From Burkholderiales bacterium (lineage in GTDB: Bacteria > Pseudomonadota > Gammaproteobacteria > Burkholderiales > Burkholderiaceae_C), in contig JADJDV010000007.1 in the NCBI GenBank assembly GCA_016702555.1, positions 186,001 through 250,000 of the forward strand: a stretch of DNA of 64,000 nt, read 5' to 3'. Positions 7,799 to 16,570 of this stretch are shown piece by piece. Position numbers and translations under genes: made by a program. The stretch's first letter is position 1. Each line of letters opens with the position of its first letter. The notes under the pieces were generated by a model. That model saw only the letters and a program-made list of their open reading frames with translations, was not told the DNA's origin and did not search any database.

Positions 7799-10700
7799 TC
7801 ACAGCGGAAAACGCAGCCGATGGCGCTTGTGGACGGGCGCGTCCGCTGCGTCCAGCAGCGTGATGTCGGTCGTGACTTGCAGCCAGGGCGCAGCGCCTTC
7901 GGACACGATCGCGATGTCCATGTAGCCCATGCCAGGCAGCGCGTGCACGTGAACCCGGGCGTCGAGGTCGGGTGCCAGGCCAATGGTTTCCGCGAGTGCG
8001 AACCGGCGTCGATCGGGCGTGAGTTCCTGGGGGTGGACATTGAGCGCCGGATACGGTGCGTACAGGGGCGGCGCGGCCAGTGCGTAGACGCGCTTGTGCG
8101 CCAGGCCGGTCAGTTCGATCCGGGCCAGCGCAGCGCAGTGGTAGTCGCCCGACAGCAGCACGACGGCGGCCGATCGGCACGCTGCCACCATCTGCAGCAG
8201 GCGTTGCCGCTGGCGCGGCGCCAACTGCCAGTTGTCGGCCTCGCCCACCGACACCCCGGATGCCGTGGTGCCTGCGTGCATCTGCCTGAGCCCCGGCACG
8301 ATGACGGAGCCGGTCACGATGAACTTGATCCTGGAAGGTTCGCGATCGAGCCAGGCGCGCAGCTCGGCCAGTTGGGCATTGGTGCAGATGACGGGTTCGC
8401 TGCCGGGTGGACTCGGATAGCGATCGCGATGGCTGCGCGTGTCGAGCACGAAGAAGTCGGCTGCTCCGGACTCGAAGCAATAGCCGAAGCGGCCCGGCTG
8501 GAAGCGCGCGCCAGGCGGGCGTCCCGGCGGCGGACGGCGGCGCGGTGAATGGAGCCACTGGTAGGCGGTGAAACCCGCGAACGCGACGTCGCGCAAGCGC
8601 TCGGCGTCGGCCAGCGCGCCGCCGGCACCGCGCAACCGATCTTGCGACCAGGAATCGGTGATCTCGTGATCGTCCATCACCATGTAGGTCGGCAGTTTGG
8701 TGACCAGCCGCCTGAAGCCATCGGTGCTGAAGGCGTTGCGGCTGTCGATCACCACCTTCTCGACCGGCGAGGGGCTGTCCATCAGGCCTGCGGTGGCGTC
8801 GGCGTAGATCTGGTCGCCCAGCATCAGCATGAAGCGCGGTGCCATGTCCGATCCGCTCATGCGGTCGGCGATGGCGTTCAGCACGCTGTCGGCGCGCTGC
8901 CTGTCGAACGGTGTCCCGGGGTGGCGGCAGGAGGCCGCGAGGAATGAGAAGCCGCTCCCCGGTTCGTCCAGCACGATGCTGCGGTAAAGCCGTGCCATGC
9001 CTGAATCGCGCCGCCTGGATTTCTTGCTGCGGCGCCGACGTGATACCGTGCCGGGGTCGGCCGAACGCGCTTGTCGTTCGCGGGCGTTCTCCCGCGCGGT
9101 CAGCTCGTCGAACAGCCGGTCGACGAGGGGCGGCGCCAGCCAGCCGGTCGGCACACCCGGAATCAGGTGGGCCTCATGTTGCGTCGTCAGGCGGTGCACG
9201 CTGGCCATGCGCACGCGGACGAAATCCTCGTCCCCGAACAGGGCGGCATCTACGAAAACGTCTGCCACCGCCACTGCGATGTGCGCCAGCTTGGCGTGCG
9301 TGGTCTTGAACCGCAGCCGCCGTATCGGCACGAGCCGGCCGGCCCGATCACCGACCTGGACCACGGCGCGCGATGCCGGGCCGTCTCTCGATTCGTCGAC
9401 TTCGATCCACAGGCGGATCATGGTGCCAGGCTGCCCATTCCGCTGGGCGGCGCGGGTCCAGCCGATCAGCGGGCCGCTGAGTGGCGCATGCAGCCGCATC
9501 CACACGTCCGGATGAGGTGCCGTCGGTGCTGTGCCGTCCAGATTGAATTTCCAGGCGTGCGCCATGAAGATCCTCAACGGACCCAGGATCTGTGTGCGCA
9601 TCGACTGGCCGTAGCCGATGGTGCAGTCGAAATGCGCGTAATCCTCGGCGACGATCTTCTGGTAGACCCCGGCCAACAGCAGTTCCGGATTGATGCGGCC
9701 GATCTGGCGATGGGTCTGGTGCGTGGACTCGACATTGAGCACGGCGTTGTGCTTGCCGTGCAGCAGGGCCACCGGCAGCTTCAGGTACGCACGAATGCGC
9801 TGGTCCGTCACGTACACGTTCTGGCCGTCGGCGTTGACCAGGCGCTCGGCCTCCATGCAGCGCGACGCATGCAGCATCAGGCTGGTGTTGGCGCGGCCAA
9901 AGTAGGCCGGCAACTTGCGATGCGTTTGCGGCAGGATGCGGTCGTGCTTGAACAGGCGCGAGATGGTGCCGCTCATGCGCTTGCAGCTGCATTCGTCACC
10001 GAAGGAAGCCTGACAACGATCGGCCAGCCACTGCCGGAAACGCCCGCGGCTGTATTGATCCGTTTCGTCATCGCGGATGAGGTTCGAGACGCTGCAATCC
10101 TCCTTGGGATCCACTGGCAGGCTGGCGTGGAGCCGGTCCAGCAGCGCTTCTAAGGCGTCGGGCTCGCGTTCTGCGGCGGACAGCCGGAAGTACTCGATGC
10201 CGAGCGCATCGCGCGCAAGTCCGCCAAAGGCGAATCGCGCCTGCGCACTCGGGCTGCCGATCAGGAAGGCCTGCATCTGCGAGAAGACCACGCCGGCCAG
10301 CTTGCCCGGCCCCGGTTCGCCCGGCGCCGCCGCGCCTCGCGGCGGATGCTGCAGATGGCCGCCGAGCAGCGACATGGCCAGCGTCGCCGCGCCCACGCAA
10401 TGGCCGTAGGCATAGATCTGAGGCAGTTCGCCGACCATCAGATGCTTGTCTTCGGCGCTCACCACCTTGAGGATATGGTCCACCGCAGCCGGAATGTCCA
10501 GCACGGCGATGTCGTCCATGGTGCAGCCGCGCTTGGAGGCTTCCAGCACCGAACTGGTGCGGTACTCGAACAGCCAGATGTCGAAACCCTGCTCATAGAA
10601 GAACGTTGCCAGATTGACGTCGTCCCGGTCCCGATGCAAGGGATGGCGCCTCAGCTCCGTCGCGACCAGCGGCAGGGTCGATTGCGCGAAGCCGTTGAGC

Positions 10701-13700
10701 ATGAGCAGCGAGCGATATTGGCGAACGCCCGCATGGCGACCGCTGGGAGCCGACTGGACGGTCTGCTGGTAACGGATCAGGCGCAACTCGATCATTTCCG
10801 TGTCGGTGGCCGATACGGGAACGAGCAAGGGCACGAACGGCTCCGGCGCAACCTTGCGCAGCGGGTCGTTCCCATCCATCCGGACATGCAGGTCGGGAAA
10901 TTGATGCGGCCAGTAGGTCGGTGGCTTGCCTATGTCGGCCTTCGGCAGCGGGACCGGCCTCGCCAGCCGCAGCTCGGGCTGGCGGGAGTCGGCGTCCAGT
11001 TCGGCGGGGACGAAGCGTGGATAGGCGGGCGCGCGGAAGTCCAGGGCGCGGGTCTTGATCAGGACGCGCAGCATCCACATGGCGTAGCCGCCCATTGTCA
11101 GCAGCGCGTCCGGCGCGTTGCCGCGCAGACCGAGCTGGGGCACGTGAAAGCGCGTCATGTCGATCATGTCGAGTCGCAGCGTGCCCCGGCCGACCAGCCG
11201 CCCGCCCGACTCGTACACGCGCGCCTGCAGGCTGCCGTAGGCCGTCCAGACGTCCGGCCGCTCGAGCGGCCGGCTCGGCCACAGGGCAGCCAGCAGCTGA
11301 CGGCAACTGGCGGCATAGCCGACCCGCTTGCGCCCGATCAACACGTAGTCCCTCGGTGCGCCCAGCTCGTCTGCCGTGCTGCGCAGCCGGATGTCGTAGG
11401 CCATCACGCGGGACTCCCGGGCGTGCGGCAGCATCAGGAAAGCTTCGGCCAATGCCGCATAGATCGATTTCAGGCCGCCTCCTATCGTGCTGCGCCAGGG
11501 GTGGGTCTTGCACCAGGTCAGCAGCACGCGCAGCCAACCGTCCTCGCGCCGGGTCGCCGGCAGCAGGCGGACGGTGCCGCCGACCACGTCGAGCCGGGCC
11601 AGCGGCCGGCCTTCGTGATGGTCCGTGGTATGGCGCTTGGCCTCCTGCTTTGGGGCGCGTCTGGCGTCGATGCGCAGCAAGGCGCGGTCCTCGGTCGCGA
11701 TCGGCAACCCGGCCACCGCCGTGCCGGGCGGCGCGATCAGCACCGTGTGCGAGGGATCGGCGGCAAAGCTCTCCAGACTTGGCAGCGGCAGGTGCAGCAT
11801 CAGCAGCGCATCGGCGTCTTCCCACTGACCTCTCTCAGGCCGTTTCCAGCGGAAGTCGCGGCTGCGCATGGCTTCGGTGAAGCGGACCGGGATATTGCGC
11901 TGCGGCAGCGCGCGCGTCTTCATGTCCAGCATCGGAGGCCAGGCGGCTTCGGCAGGAGACGCGGTGGTCGACGCCCCGGGAAATTCGCTCTGGCTCAGCA
12001 GATGCGCGATGGCGCGCTCGGCGATCGCGGTGATGGTCAGCAGCGGATTGACCCCGATCGAAGCCGGCATGATCGAGCCGTCGAGCACGTAGAGGCCCTG
12101 ATGGAACTGCGCCGCCGCGTCCTTGCCATTCCAGTCGGGGTTGAACACGCGCCCGTACTGGTCCACCACGCCGTGGTCGACCTCCTCGGCCATGCAGCAA
12201 CCGCCCAGGGGGTGCACGGTGAACGCGGCCGCGCCGGGCTGCGTGTCGTCGGTTCGGCGCATCAGCCCGGCGGGCGGGCGCAGTGCCGGGTTTTCCAGCA
12301 GCACGCCGGCATCGCCCTTGACCACCGCGAGCGCCTGCGCGTGCAGTTCGCCGAGCCGCTGGCTCTCCTGCGCGCTGTACTCCAACTGCAACCGCTCACT
12401 GCGCGGGCTGAGCGTCATCGTGCCGGCCGAGCGGTCGTGTCCCATGATCAGCAGCAACTGCGTGTGGCTGAGCGAGCGGGGATTGAGCGCCGCCCAATCG
12501 TGCAGCGCCTGCCCACGCGCGAATCCGCGCGGCAGGATGTTGGCCGTGCTCAGTTGCGCCAGCAGGCCAAGCGTGGCGAACAACTCGTGAGCGACGCCCG
12601 CCAGCGCGCGCGGGATGGCGGCGTCCTGGATCAGCAGCCGGCTTTCGAGCGCGCCGTCCGGCGCCACGCGGATGCTGCCGGTGATGGTCGGCCCGACGCC
12701 GGCACCATTCGAGGCGTAGTCGGCCTCGCCAACTCCGATCCCGTTGACTTCCTCGCCGGTCAGGTAGGCCGCGGCCAGATTGTCGCCATTGGTCGACAGG
12801 CGCTTGCCCAGGGTGCGCGAGAGCGCCAGCTTCGGCCGGCCGCCCCGCGCATCGCGGCTGCGCAACAGAATTTCCGTGCTGCCGAAGGTGCCCGCCGCCA
12901 GGATCACCTGGCGTGCCCGCAATACATGGGTCAAGGTGGCGGCGCCGGCGCGCGCATCCTTGGCGGCGTGCGTGGGCTGGAAGCTGATGCGCCAATGCTT
13001 GCCGTCGCGCTGCAACCGCAGCACCGTCACCCCGGTGTACAGGCGCGCGCCGGCGGCTTTCGCGCGCGGCAGATAGCTGTGGGTGAGGGTCTTCTTGGCG
13101 TTGAAGTTGCAGCCCGCCACGCATTCGCCGCAACCGACGCACAGGTCCGGCTTCAGCTTGCCCTGCGCGGCATCCCAATCGGGGCCGGCTTTCTGCGCGC
13201 CCAACTGCACGCTGAGTTCGACCGCTGCAAAGCGCGCGTCCTGTCCGGCCTGTCGCATGCGGTTGGCCAGCGCCTGGAGCCGCGCCATCTTCTGCGGCGG
13301 TCCCCATTGCGGACTGGCGGGCTGGCCGTTGACCGACACCGCGCCCTGATAGGTGGTCCGGAACGGCGCACCGGCCAGCGTGGCGCGCGCGGTCGCCAGA
13401 TGCGGCTGCAGCGCCGCCAGATTGATGTCGTCCGGCCAGATGCGGTGCCGGCCGTCGGTGCGCTGGAAGATTGCATCGTCCGGCGGCATCATCACGTTGG
13501 CGTTGATCTGGCTGCCACCGCCAAGCGCGTTGCCGACCAGGGCGCCGATGCCGCGGCCGAGGCGGATGTCGAACAGCGCCGAATCCGGCCCCAGGCTTTG
13601 CGCCGCGCCGCGCCGATCGAGGCGCACCATGTCGACGAGCGCGCCCAGGCCGCCGGGGAACTCGCCACTCAGATACTCGTTGCCGCGCTCCAGCACGCTG

Positions 13701-13840
13701 ACCTGCACGCCCCGCTCGGCCAGGCGCAGGGCGGCAACCGAGCCGCCATAGCCCGAGCCGACCACCACCACCTGGCGTGCGTCCGCTTCGGCCTTCAGCT
13801 CCTGGATCAGCTCGTCTGCACTGCTGGACAGGTGGCGCAT
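7799..13840 (-). CDS. giant fusion: GMC oxidoreductase + alpha/beta hydrolase + PhoD-like metallophosphoesterase
   Basis: One open frame of about 2,013 residues joins three enzymes. Residues 20-640 form a cholesterol-oxidase-like GMC flavoenzyme: FAD loop GSGYGGS (about 30), ferredoxin-like CxxCxxCxxxC (about 233-243), active-site HPLGGC (about 545) and NPLLTI near 620. A middle part of roughly residues 950-1480 is an alpha/beta hydrolase with nucleophile elbow GHCVG (Cys about 1148) and a late AHFDC, a likely catalytic His. After a basic Arg/Ser/Lys linker (about 1600), residues 1625-2013 carry PhoD-type metal motifs GDQIYAD, DDHEI and SGDYHC. No signal peptide is seen. It follows the histidine kinase gene after about 31 bases. 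A lipid or sterol substrate oxidised, de-esterified and dephosphorylated by one polypeptide is inference only. Confidence 0.9.
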   Translation of the reverse strand: MRHLSSSADELIQELKAEADARQVVVVGSGYGGSVAALRLAERGVQVSVLERGNEYLSGEFPGGLGALVDMVRLDRRGAAQSLGPDSALFDIRLGRGIGALVGNALGGGSQINANVMMPPDDAIFQRTDGRHRIWPDDINLAALQPHLATARATLAGAPFRTTYQGAVSVNGQPASPQWGPPQKMARLQALANRMRQAGQDARFAAVELSVQLGAQKAGPDWDAAQGKLKPDLCVGCGECVAGCNFNAKKTLTHSYLPRAKAAGARLYTGVTVLRLQRDGKHWRISFQPTHAAKDARAGAATLTHVLRARQVILAAGTFGSTEILLRSRDARGGRPKLALSRTLGKRLSTNGDNLAAAYLTGEEVNGIGVGEADYASNGAGVGPTITGSIRVAPDGALESRLLIQDAAIPRALAGVAHELFATLGLLAQLSTANILPRGFARGQALHDWAALNPRSLSHTQLLLIMGHDRSAGTMTLSPRSERLQLEYSAQESQRLGELHAQALAVVKGDAGVLLENPALRPPAGLMRRTDDTQPGAAAFTVHPLGGCCMAEEVDHGVVDQYGRVFNPDWNGKDAAAQFHQGLYVLDGSIMPASIGVNPLLTITAIAERAIAHLLSQSEFPGASTTASPAEAAWPPMLDMKTRALPQRNIPVRFTEAMRSRDFRWKRPERGQWEDADALLMLHLPLPSLESFAADPSHTVLIAPPGTAVAGLPIATEDRALLRIDARRAPKQEAKRHTTDHHEGRPLARLDVVGGTVRLLPATRREDGWLRVLLTWCKTHPWRSTIGGGLKSIYAALAEAFLMLPHARESRVMAYDIRLRSTADELGAPRDYVLIGRKRVGYAASCRQLLAALWPSRPLERPDVWTAYGSLQARVYESGGRLVGRGTLRLDMIDMTRFHVPQLGLRGNAPDALLTMGGYAMWMLRVLIKTRALDFRAPAYPRFVPAELDADSRQPELRLARPVPLPKADIGKPPTYWPHQFPDLHVRMDGNDPLRKVAPEPFVPLLVPVSATDTEMIELRLIRYQQTVQSAPSGRHAGVRQYRSLLMLNGFAQSTLPLVATELRRHPLHRDRDDVNLATFFYEQGFDIWLFEYRTSSVLEASKRGCTMDDIAVLDIPAAVDHILKVVSAEDKHLMVGELPQIYAYGHCVGAATLAMSLLGGHLQHPPRGAAAPGEPGPGKLAGVVFSQMQAFLIGSPSAQARFAFGGLARDALGIEYFRLSAAEREPDALEALLDRLHASLPVDPKEDCSVSNLIRDDETDQYSRGRFRQWLADRCQASFGDECSCKRMSGTISRLFKHDRILPQTHRKLPAYFGRANTSLMLHASRCMEAERLVNADGQNVYVTDQRIRAYLKLPVALLHGKHNAVLNVESTHQTHRQIGRINPELLLAGVYQKIVAEDYAHFDCTIGYGQSMRTQILGPLRIFMAHAWKFNLDGTAPTAPHPDVWMRLHAPLSGPLIGWTRAAQRNGQPGTMIRLWIEVDESRDGPASRAVVQVGDRAGRLVPIRRLRFKTTHAKLAHIAVAVADVFVDAALFGDEDFVRVRMASVHRLTTQHEAHLIPGVPTGWLAPPLVDRLFDELTARENARERQARSADPGTVSRRRRSKKSRRRDSGMARLYRSIVLDEPGSGFSFLAASCRHPGTPFDRQRADSVLNAIADRMSGSDMAPRFMLMLGDQIYADATAGLMDSPSPVEKVVIDSRNAFSTDGFRRLVTKLPTYMVMDDHEITDSWSQDRLRGAGGALADAERLRDVAFAGFTAYQWLHSPRRRPPPGRPPGARFQPGRFGYCFESGAADFFVLDTRSHRDRYPSPPGSEPVICTNAQLAELRAWLDREPSRIKFIVTGSVIVPGLRQMHAGTTASGVSVGEADNWQLAPRQRQRLLQMVAACRSAAVVLLSGDYHCAALARIELTGLAHKRVYALAAPPLYAPYPALNVHPQELTPDRRRFALAETIGLAPDLDARVHVHALPGMGYMDIAIVSEGAAPWLQVTTDITLLDAADAPVHKRHRLRFPL

Positions 13841-13871
13841 GCGCAAACTCGCTTGTGCAAAAACCGGGCGC

Positions 13872-15686
13872 TCAGCCCACCGACACGAACACTTCCAGCA
13901 GGGCGCGCAGATCGGCCGGCTGCACCGGCTTGAGCAGCACCGGAAACTCGATCGTGCCGTCCTTGTGTGCTTGCGCGGCCGCCGGGTCGCCCGTCAGCAG
14001 GGCGCCGGGCACTTCGCCCAGCAGTTCGCGCAGCGCGTGGATCAGCGCCGCGCCATGCAGCGCGTGGCCGAGCGCGTAGTCGCTCAGCACGACGTCGATG
14101 TCCGGGTGCGTGCGCGCCAGCGCGAAGGCTTCGTCCGGCGATGCCGCCGCCAGCGCCTGGCAGCCCCAGTCGCGCAGCAGCGAACTCAGCGCCGCCAGCG
14201 ACGAGGGGTCGTCATCGATGCACAGGATGCGCAGCTGGCGCAGTTCCGGCGCGTCCGATTCAGTCGAAGCCAGCGCCGCGCCGCCCGGCTGGTGCGGCCG
14301 CAGCGCGCCGGCCGGCAGGCTCAGGCGAAAGCAGGTGCCGTGCGGCAGGTGGTCGTCGATGGTGACCGCGATGCCGAGCAGGTCGGCCAGGCGCTGCACG
14401 ATCGCCAGCCCCAGCCCCAGGCCGGCGCCGGGCGCGCTGCCGGGCAGCTGAAAATATTCCTTGAACACCTCGGCGCGCTGGTCGGGCGCGATACCGCGCC
14501 CGCTGTCGCTGATCTCGATCACGGGATGCGGCTCGGTGGCACCGGCGGCGTGCACGCGCACGCGCACGCTGCCGGCGTCGGTGAACTTGAGCGCGTTCTC
14601 CAGCAGGTTGCGCAGAATGCGCTCCAGCAGGTCGGGATCGCACAGCGCGTCCTGCCCCGAGCGCGTGAACCCCAGTTGCAGGCCCTTGGCGGCGGCGTGC
14701 ATGCCCAACTCGGCCAGCAGCGACTCGATCAGCTCGTCCAGATGAAACCAGCGCGGGTGCGGCTGGATCGCCGAGGCTTCGAGCTTGGAGAAGTCCAGCA
14801 CCGATGAGAACAGGCGCTCCAGCGTGGTCAGCGAGCGGCCCATCTGCTGCGCGATCTCCTGCACGCGCTCGGGCGGTTGCGCGCGCGCCAGCAGGCCGTT
14901 GAGCAGCGTCAACGCGTGCAGCGGCTGCCGCAGGTCGTGGCTGGCCACCGCCAGAAAGCGCGACTTGGCGAGGCTGGCCTCCTCCGCCGCCTCCTTGGCG
15001 GCCTGCAGCGCGGCGACCATCTGTTCATTGACCAGGCGCACGCGCAGGCTTTCGTCCACCACCGAGGCGATGCCGCGGCTGAAGCCGGCCACCACCAGCG
15101 CGTAGATGGGCAGCATGATCAGCACGTCGAAGGCGTAGGGGCTGTCCACGCGCAGCCAGCCGAGGCAGATGCCGGCGCAGAAGACGGCGGCGTATAGGGC
15201 GTACAGCCTGGGGTCGTGCCCGATCGAGGCCATCGATCCGGACAGCCAGCAGCACAGGACCAGGGTGACGTACATCTGCACGCCCTCAGGCAGCAGCGGA
15301 AACACGAACCATGGGCCGGCCGCCACCAGCAGCCCGACCGCGATCGTGCTGCGCACCATGCGGCGGCGCCAGGCACCGTGGTCGCGCTCGATCGCGCCCG
15401 CCGCCAGCGCCGGGCGCAGCCAGGCATCGCGCGCCTGATAGCCGAGCGCGATCGCCGCCGGCCACAGCAGCGCACGGGCGTCGGCGGCGTAGCGGTGCAA
15501 GGCCAGGCCGACGAACAGCGCGATCACCCACACCGCCGGCGTGTACTTCAGCGCGCGGTTGAACATGAAGCGCAGGCGCAGCACGTGGAGACGGTCGGTC
15601 TCGTGCCAGGGCGGATTGGCGTGTGGCAGCGCCGGCGCCGCGTCGGCTTGCGTCAGGGTGGGCAGGACGGCGTCGGGGCGGGTCAT
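13872..15686 (-). CDS. hybrid sensor histidine kinase with C-terminal receiver
   Basis: A 604-residue membrane kinase. The N-terminal 200 residues hold about six hydrophobic helices and almost no periplasmic domain, so the signal is probably sensed in the membrane. The H-box ASHDLRQPLHAL places the phospho-accepting His near residue 251. The ATPase domain has the N-box (LLENALKF), DSGRGIAP and a GLGLGLAIVQ glycine loop. A receiver domain follows at about 485-604, with IDDDPSS, the acceptor Asp in VVLSDYALG (about 534) and Lys in LLKP. It starts 15 bases after the response regulator stop and ends just before the giant fusion gene, so the three appear to form one operon and the fusion may be a regulated target. 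Confidence 0.93.
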   Translation of the reverse strand: MTRPDAVLPTLTQADAAPALPHANPPWHETDRLHVLRLRFMFNRALKYTPAVWVIALFVGLALHRYAADARALLWPAAIALGYQARDAWLRPALAAGAIERDHGAWRRRMVRSTIAVGLLVAAGPWFVFPLLPEGVQMYVTLVLCCWLSGSMASIGHDPRLYALYAAVFCAGICLGWLRVDSPYAFDVLIMLPIYALVVAGFSRGIASVVDESLRVRLVNEQMVAALQAAKEAAEEASLAKSRFLAVASHDLRQPLHALTLLNGLLARAQPPERVQEIAQQMGRSLTTLERLFSSVLDFSKLEASAIQPHPRWFHLDELIESLLAELGMHAAAKGLQLGFTRSGQDALCDPDLLERILRNLLENALKFTDAGSVRVRVHAAGATEPHPVIEISDSGRGIAPDQRAEVFKEYFQLPGSAPGAGLGLGLAIVQRLADLLGIAVTIDDHLPHGTCFRLSLPAGALRPHQPGGAALASTESDAPELRQLRILCIDDDPSSLAALSSLLRDWGCQALAAASPDEAFALARTHPDIDVVLSDYALGHALHGAALIHALRELLGEVPGALLTGDPAAAQAHKDGTIEFPVLLKPVQPADLRALLEVFVSVG

Positions 15687-15701
15687 GGCTCGGACACGGC
15701 C

Positions 15702-16301
15702 CTAGAGCCTGAGCCCGAGCCGGGCCGCGCAATACAGCGCCTCGGTCCGGTTGCGCACGCCGAGCACCTGGAACGCGGCCGACAGGTGCGACTTCACCGT
15801 GCCCTCGGAGATCTGGAACTCGCGCGCGATCAGCTTGTTGGGCGTGCCGCGCAGCGCGCGGCGCAGCACCTCGAGCTGGCGTGGCGACAGGTTGGCGGCG
15901 CTGGCCGGCGTCGCGCCCAGTGCCTTCTCCGGCAGGTACACGCCGCGCGCCAGCACCACCTGCAGCGCGCCGTGCATCACCTCGGGCCGCGCCGATTTGG
16001 GGATGAAGCCCGCCGCGCCATGGGCAATGCAGGCGCGGATCAGTGTCGGGTCGTCCTCGCCCGAGAGCACCGTCACCAGGCTGTCCGGGAACGCCTGCCG
16101 GATCGCGTCCAGCACGTCCAGACCGCTGGCGCCCGGCATGTTCAGGTCGAGCAGGATCAGCTCGAAGCGCTCGCCCGCCAGCGCCAGCGCCGCCTCGCCG
16201 TCGGCGGCCTCGCTCACGTCGGCCTCCGGCATCAGCTCGCGCAGCATCAGCCGCAGTCCGCGGCGGAACAGCGAGTGGTCGTCTACCAGCAGGACGCGCA
16301 T
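15702..16301 (-). CDS. NarL/FixJ-type response regulator
   Basis: A 199-residue two-domain regulator. The receiver has DD at 7-8, the phospho-acceptor Asp52 in LILLDLNMPG and Lys near 102 in FIPKS. The C-terminal LuxR-type helix-turn-helix starts at LSPRQLEVLRRAL and continues GTVKSHLSAAFQVLGVRNRTEAL. The ATG at 16301 is preferred over a start 105 bases upstream because the receiver begins there and GAGG precedes it. It is first in an operon with the hybrid kinase (15-base gap). Two tandem inverted repeats lie in the divergent spacer upstream and are candidate operators for it or another regulator. The target genes are unknown, with the downstream fusion and the divergent lipoprotein being the obvious candidates. 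Confidence 0.93.
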   Translation of the reverse strand: MRVLLVDDHSLFRRGLRLMLRELMPEADVSEAADGEAALALAGERFELILLDLNMPGASGLDVLDAIRQAFPDSLVTVLSGEDDPTLIRACIAHGAAGFIPKSARPEVMHGALQVVLARGVYLPEKALGATPASAANLSPRQLEVLRRALRGTPNKLIAREFQISEGTVKSHLSAAFQVLGVRNRTEALYCAARLGLRL

Positions 16302-16385
16302 GGTGCCTCGTGGCGGCGGGATGGGAGGGCAGTGGTGGCGGAGCACACAGGTTAAGCCCAATCCGGCCGGCGCGCCACTGGCCCG

Positions 16386-16426
16386 TGGTTGACGGCGCTC
16401 AACCAAAGTTCAGTCGCCACCTGAAC
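16386..16426. promoter_or_regulatory. two tandem inverted repeats in a divergent promoter region
   Basis: TGGTTGA-6-TCAACCA (16386-16405) is followed two bases later by GTTCAG-7-CTGAAC (16408-16426). Both lie in the 269-base spacer between the response regulator and the divergent lipoprotein gene. Their symmetry and position suit binding of a dimeric regulator; the assignment is inference. I see nothing else distinctive in this spacer. Confidence 0.4.
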
Positions 16427-16570
16427 CTCGGCCAGTACCAGCGGCGGATGGTCGGGCGGCGCCCGGCGCGCCACACTGTGCCGACCTGCTGCCCGTGGAC
16501 TGGCGCCCGGCACTCGAACCGGCGCCCAGGGGAGCAGGAGGACACATCAACAACCGCTCAGGGAACCATC

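Noticed and set aside
10346..13933. A plus-strand open frame of about 1,200 codons opposite the fusion gene.
   Set aside because: Its translation is Arg/Gln/His-rich with no domain, the usual antisense shadow of a high-GC gene; the minus strand has clear motifs.
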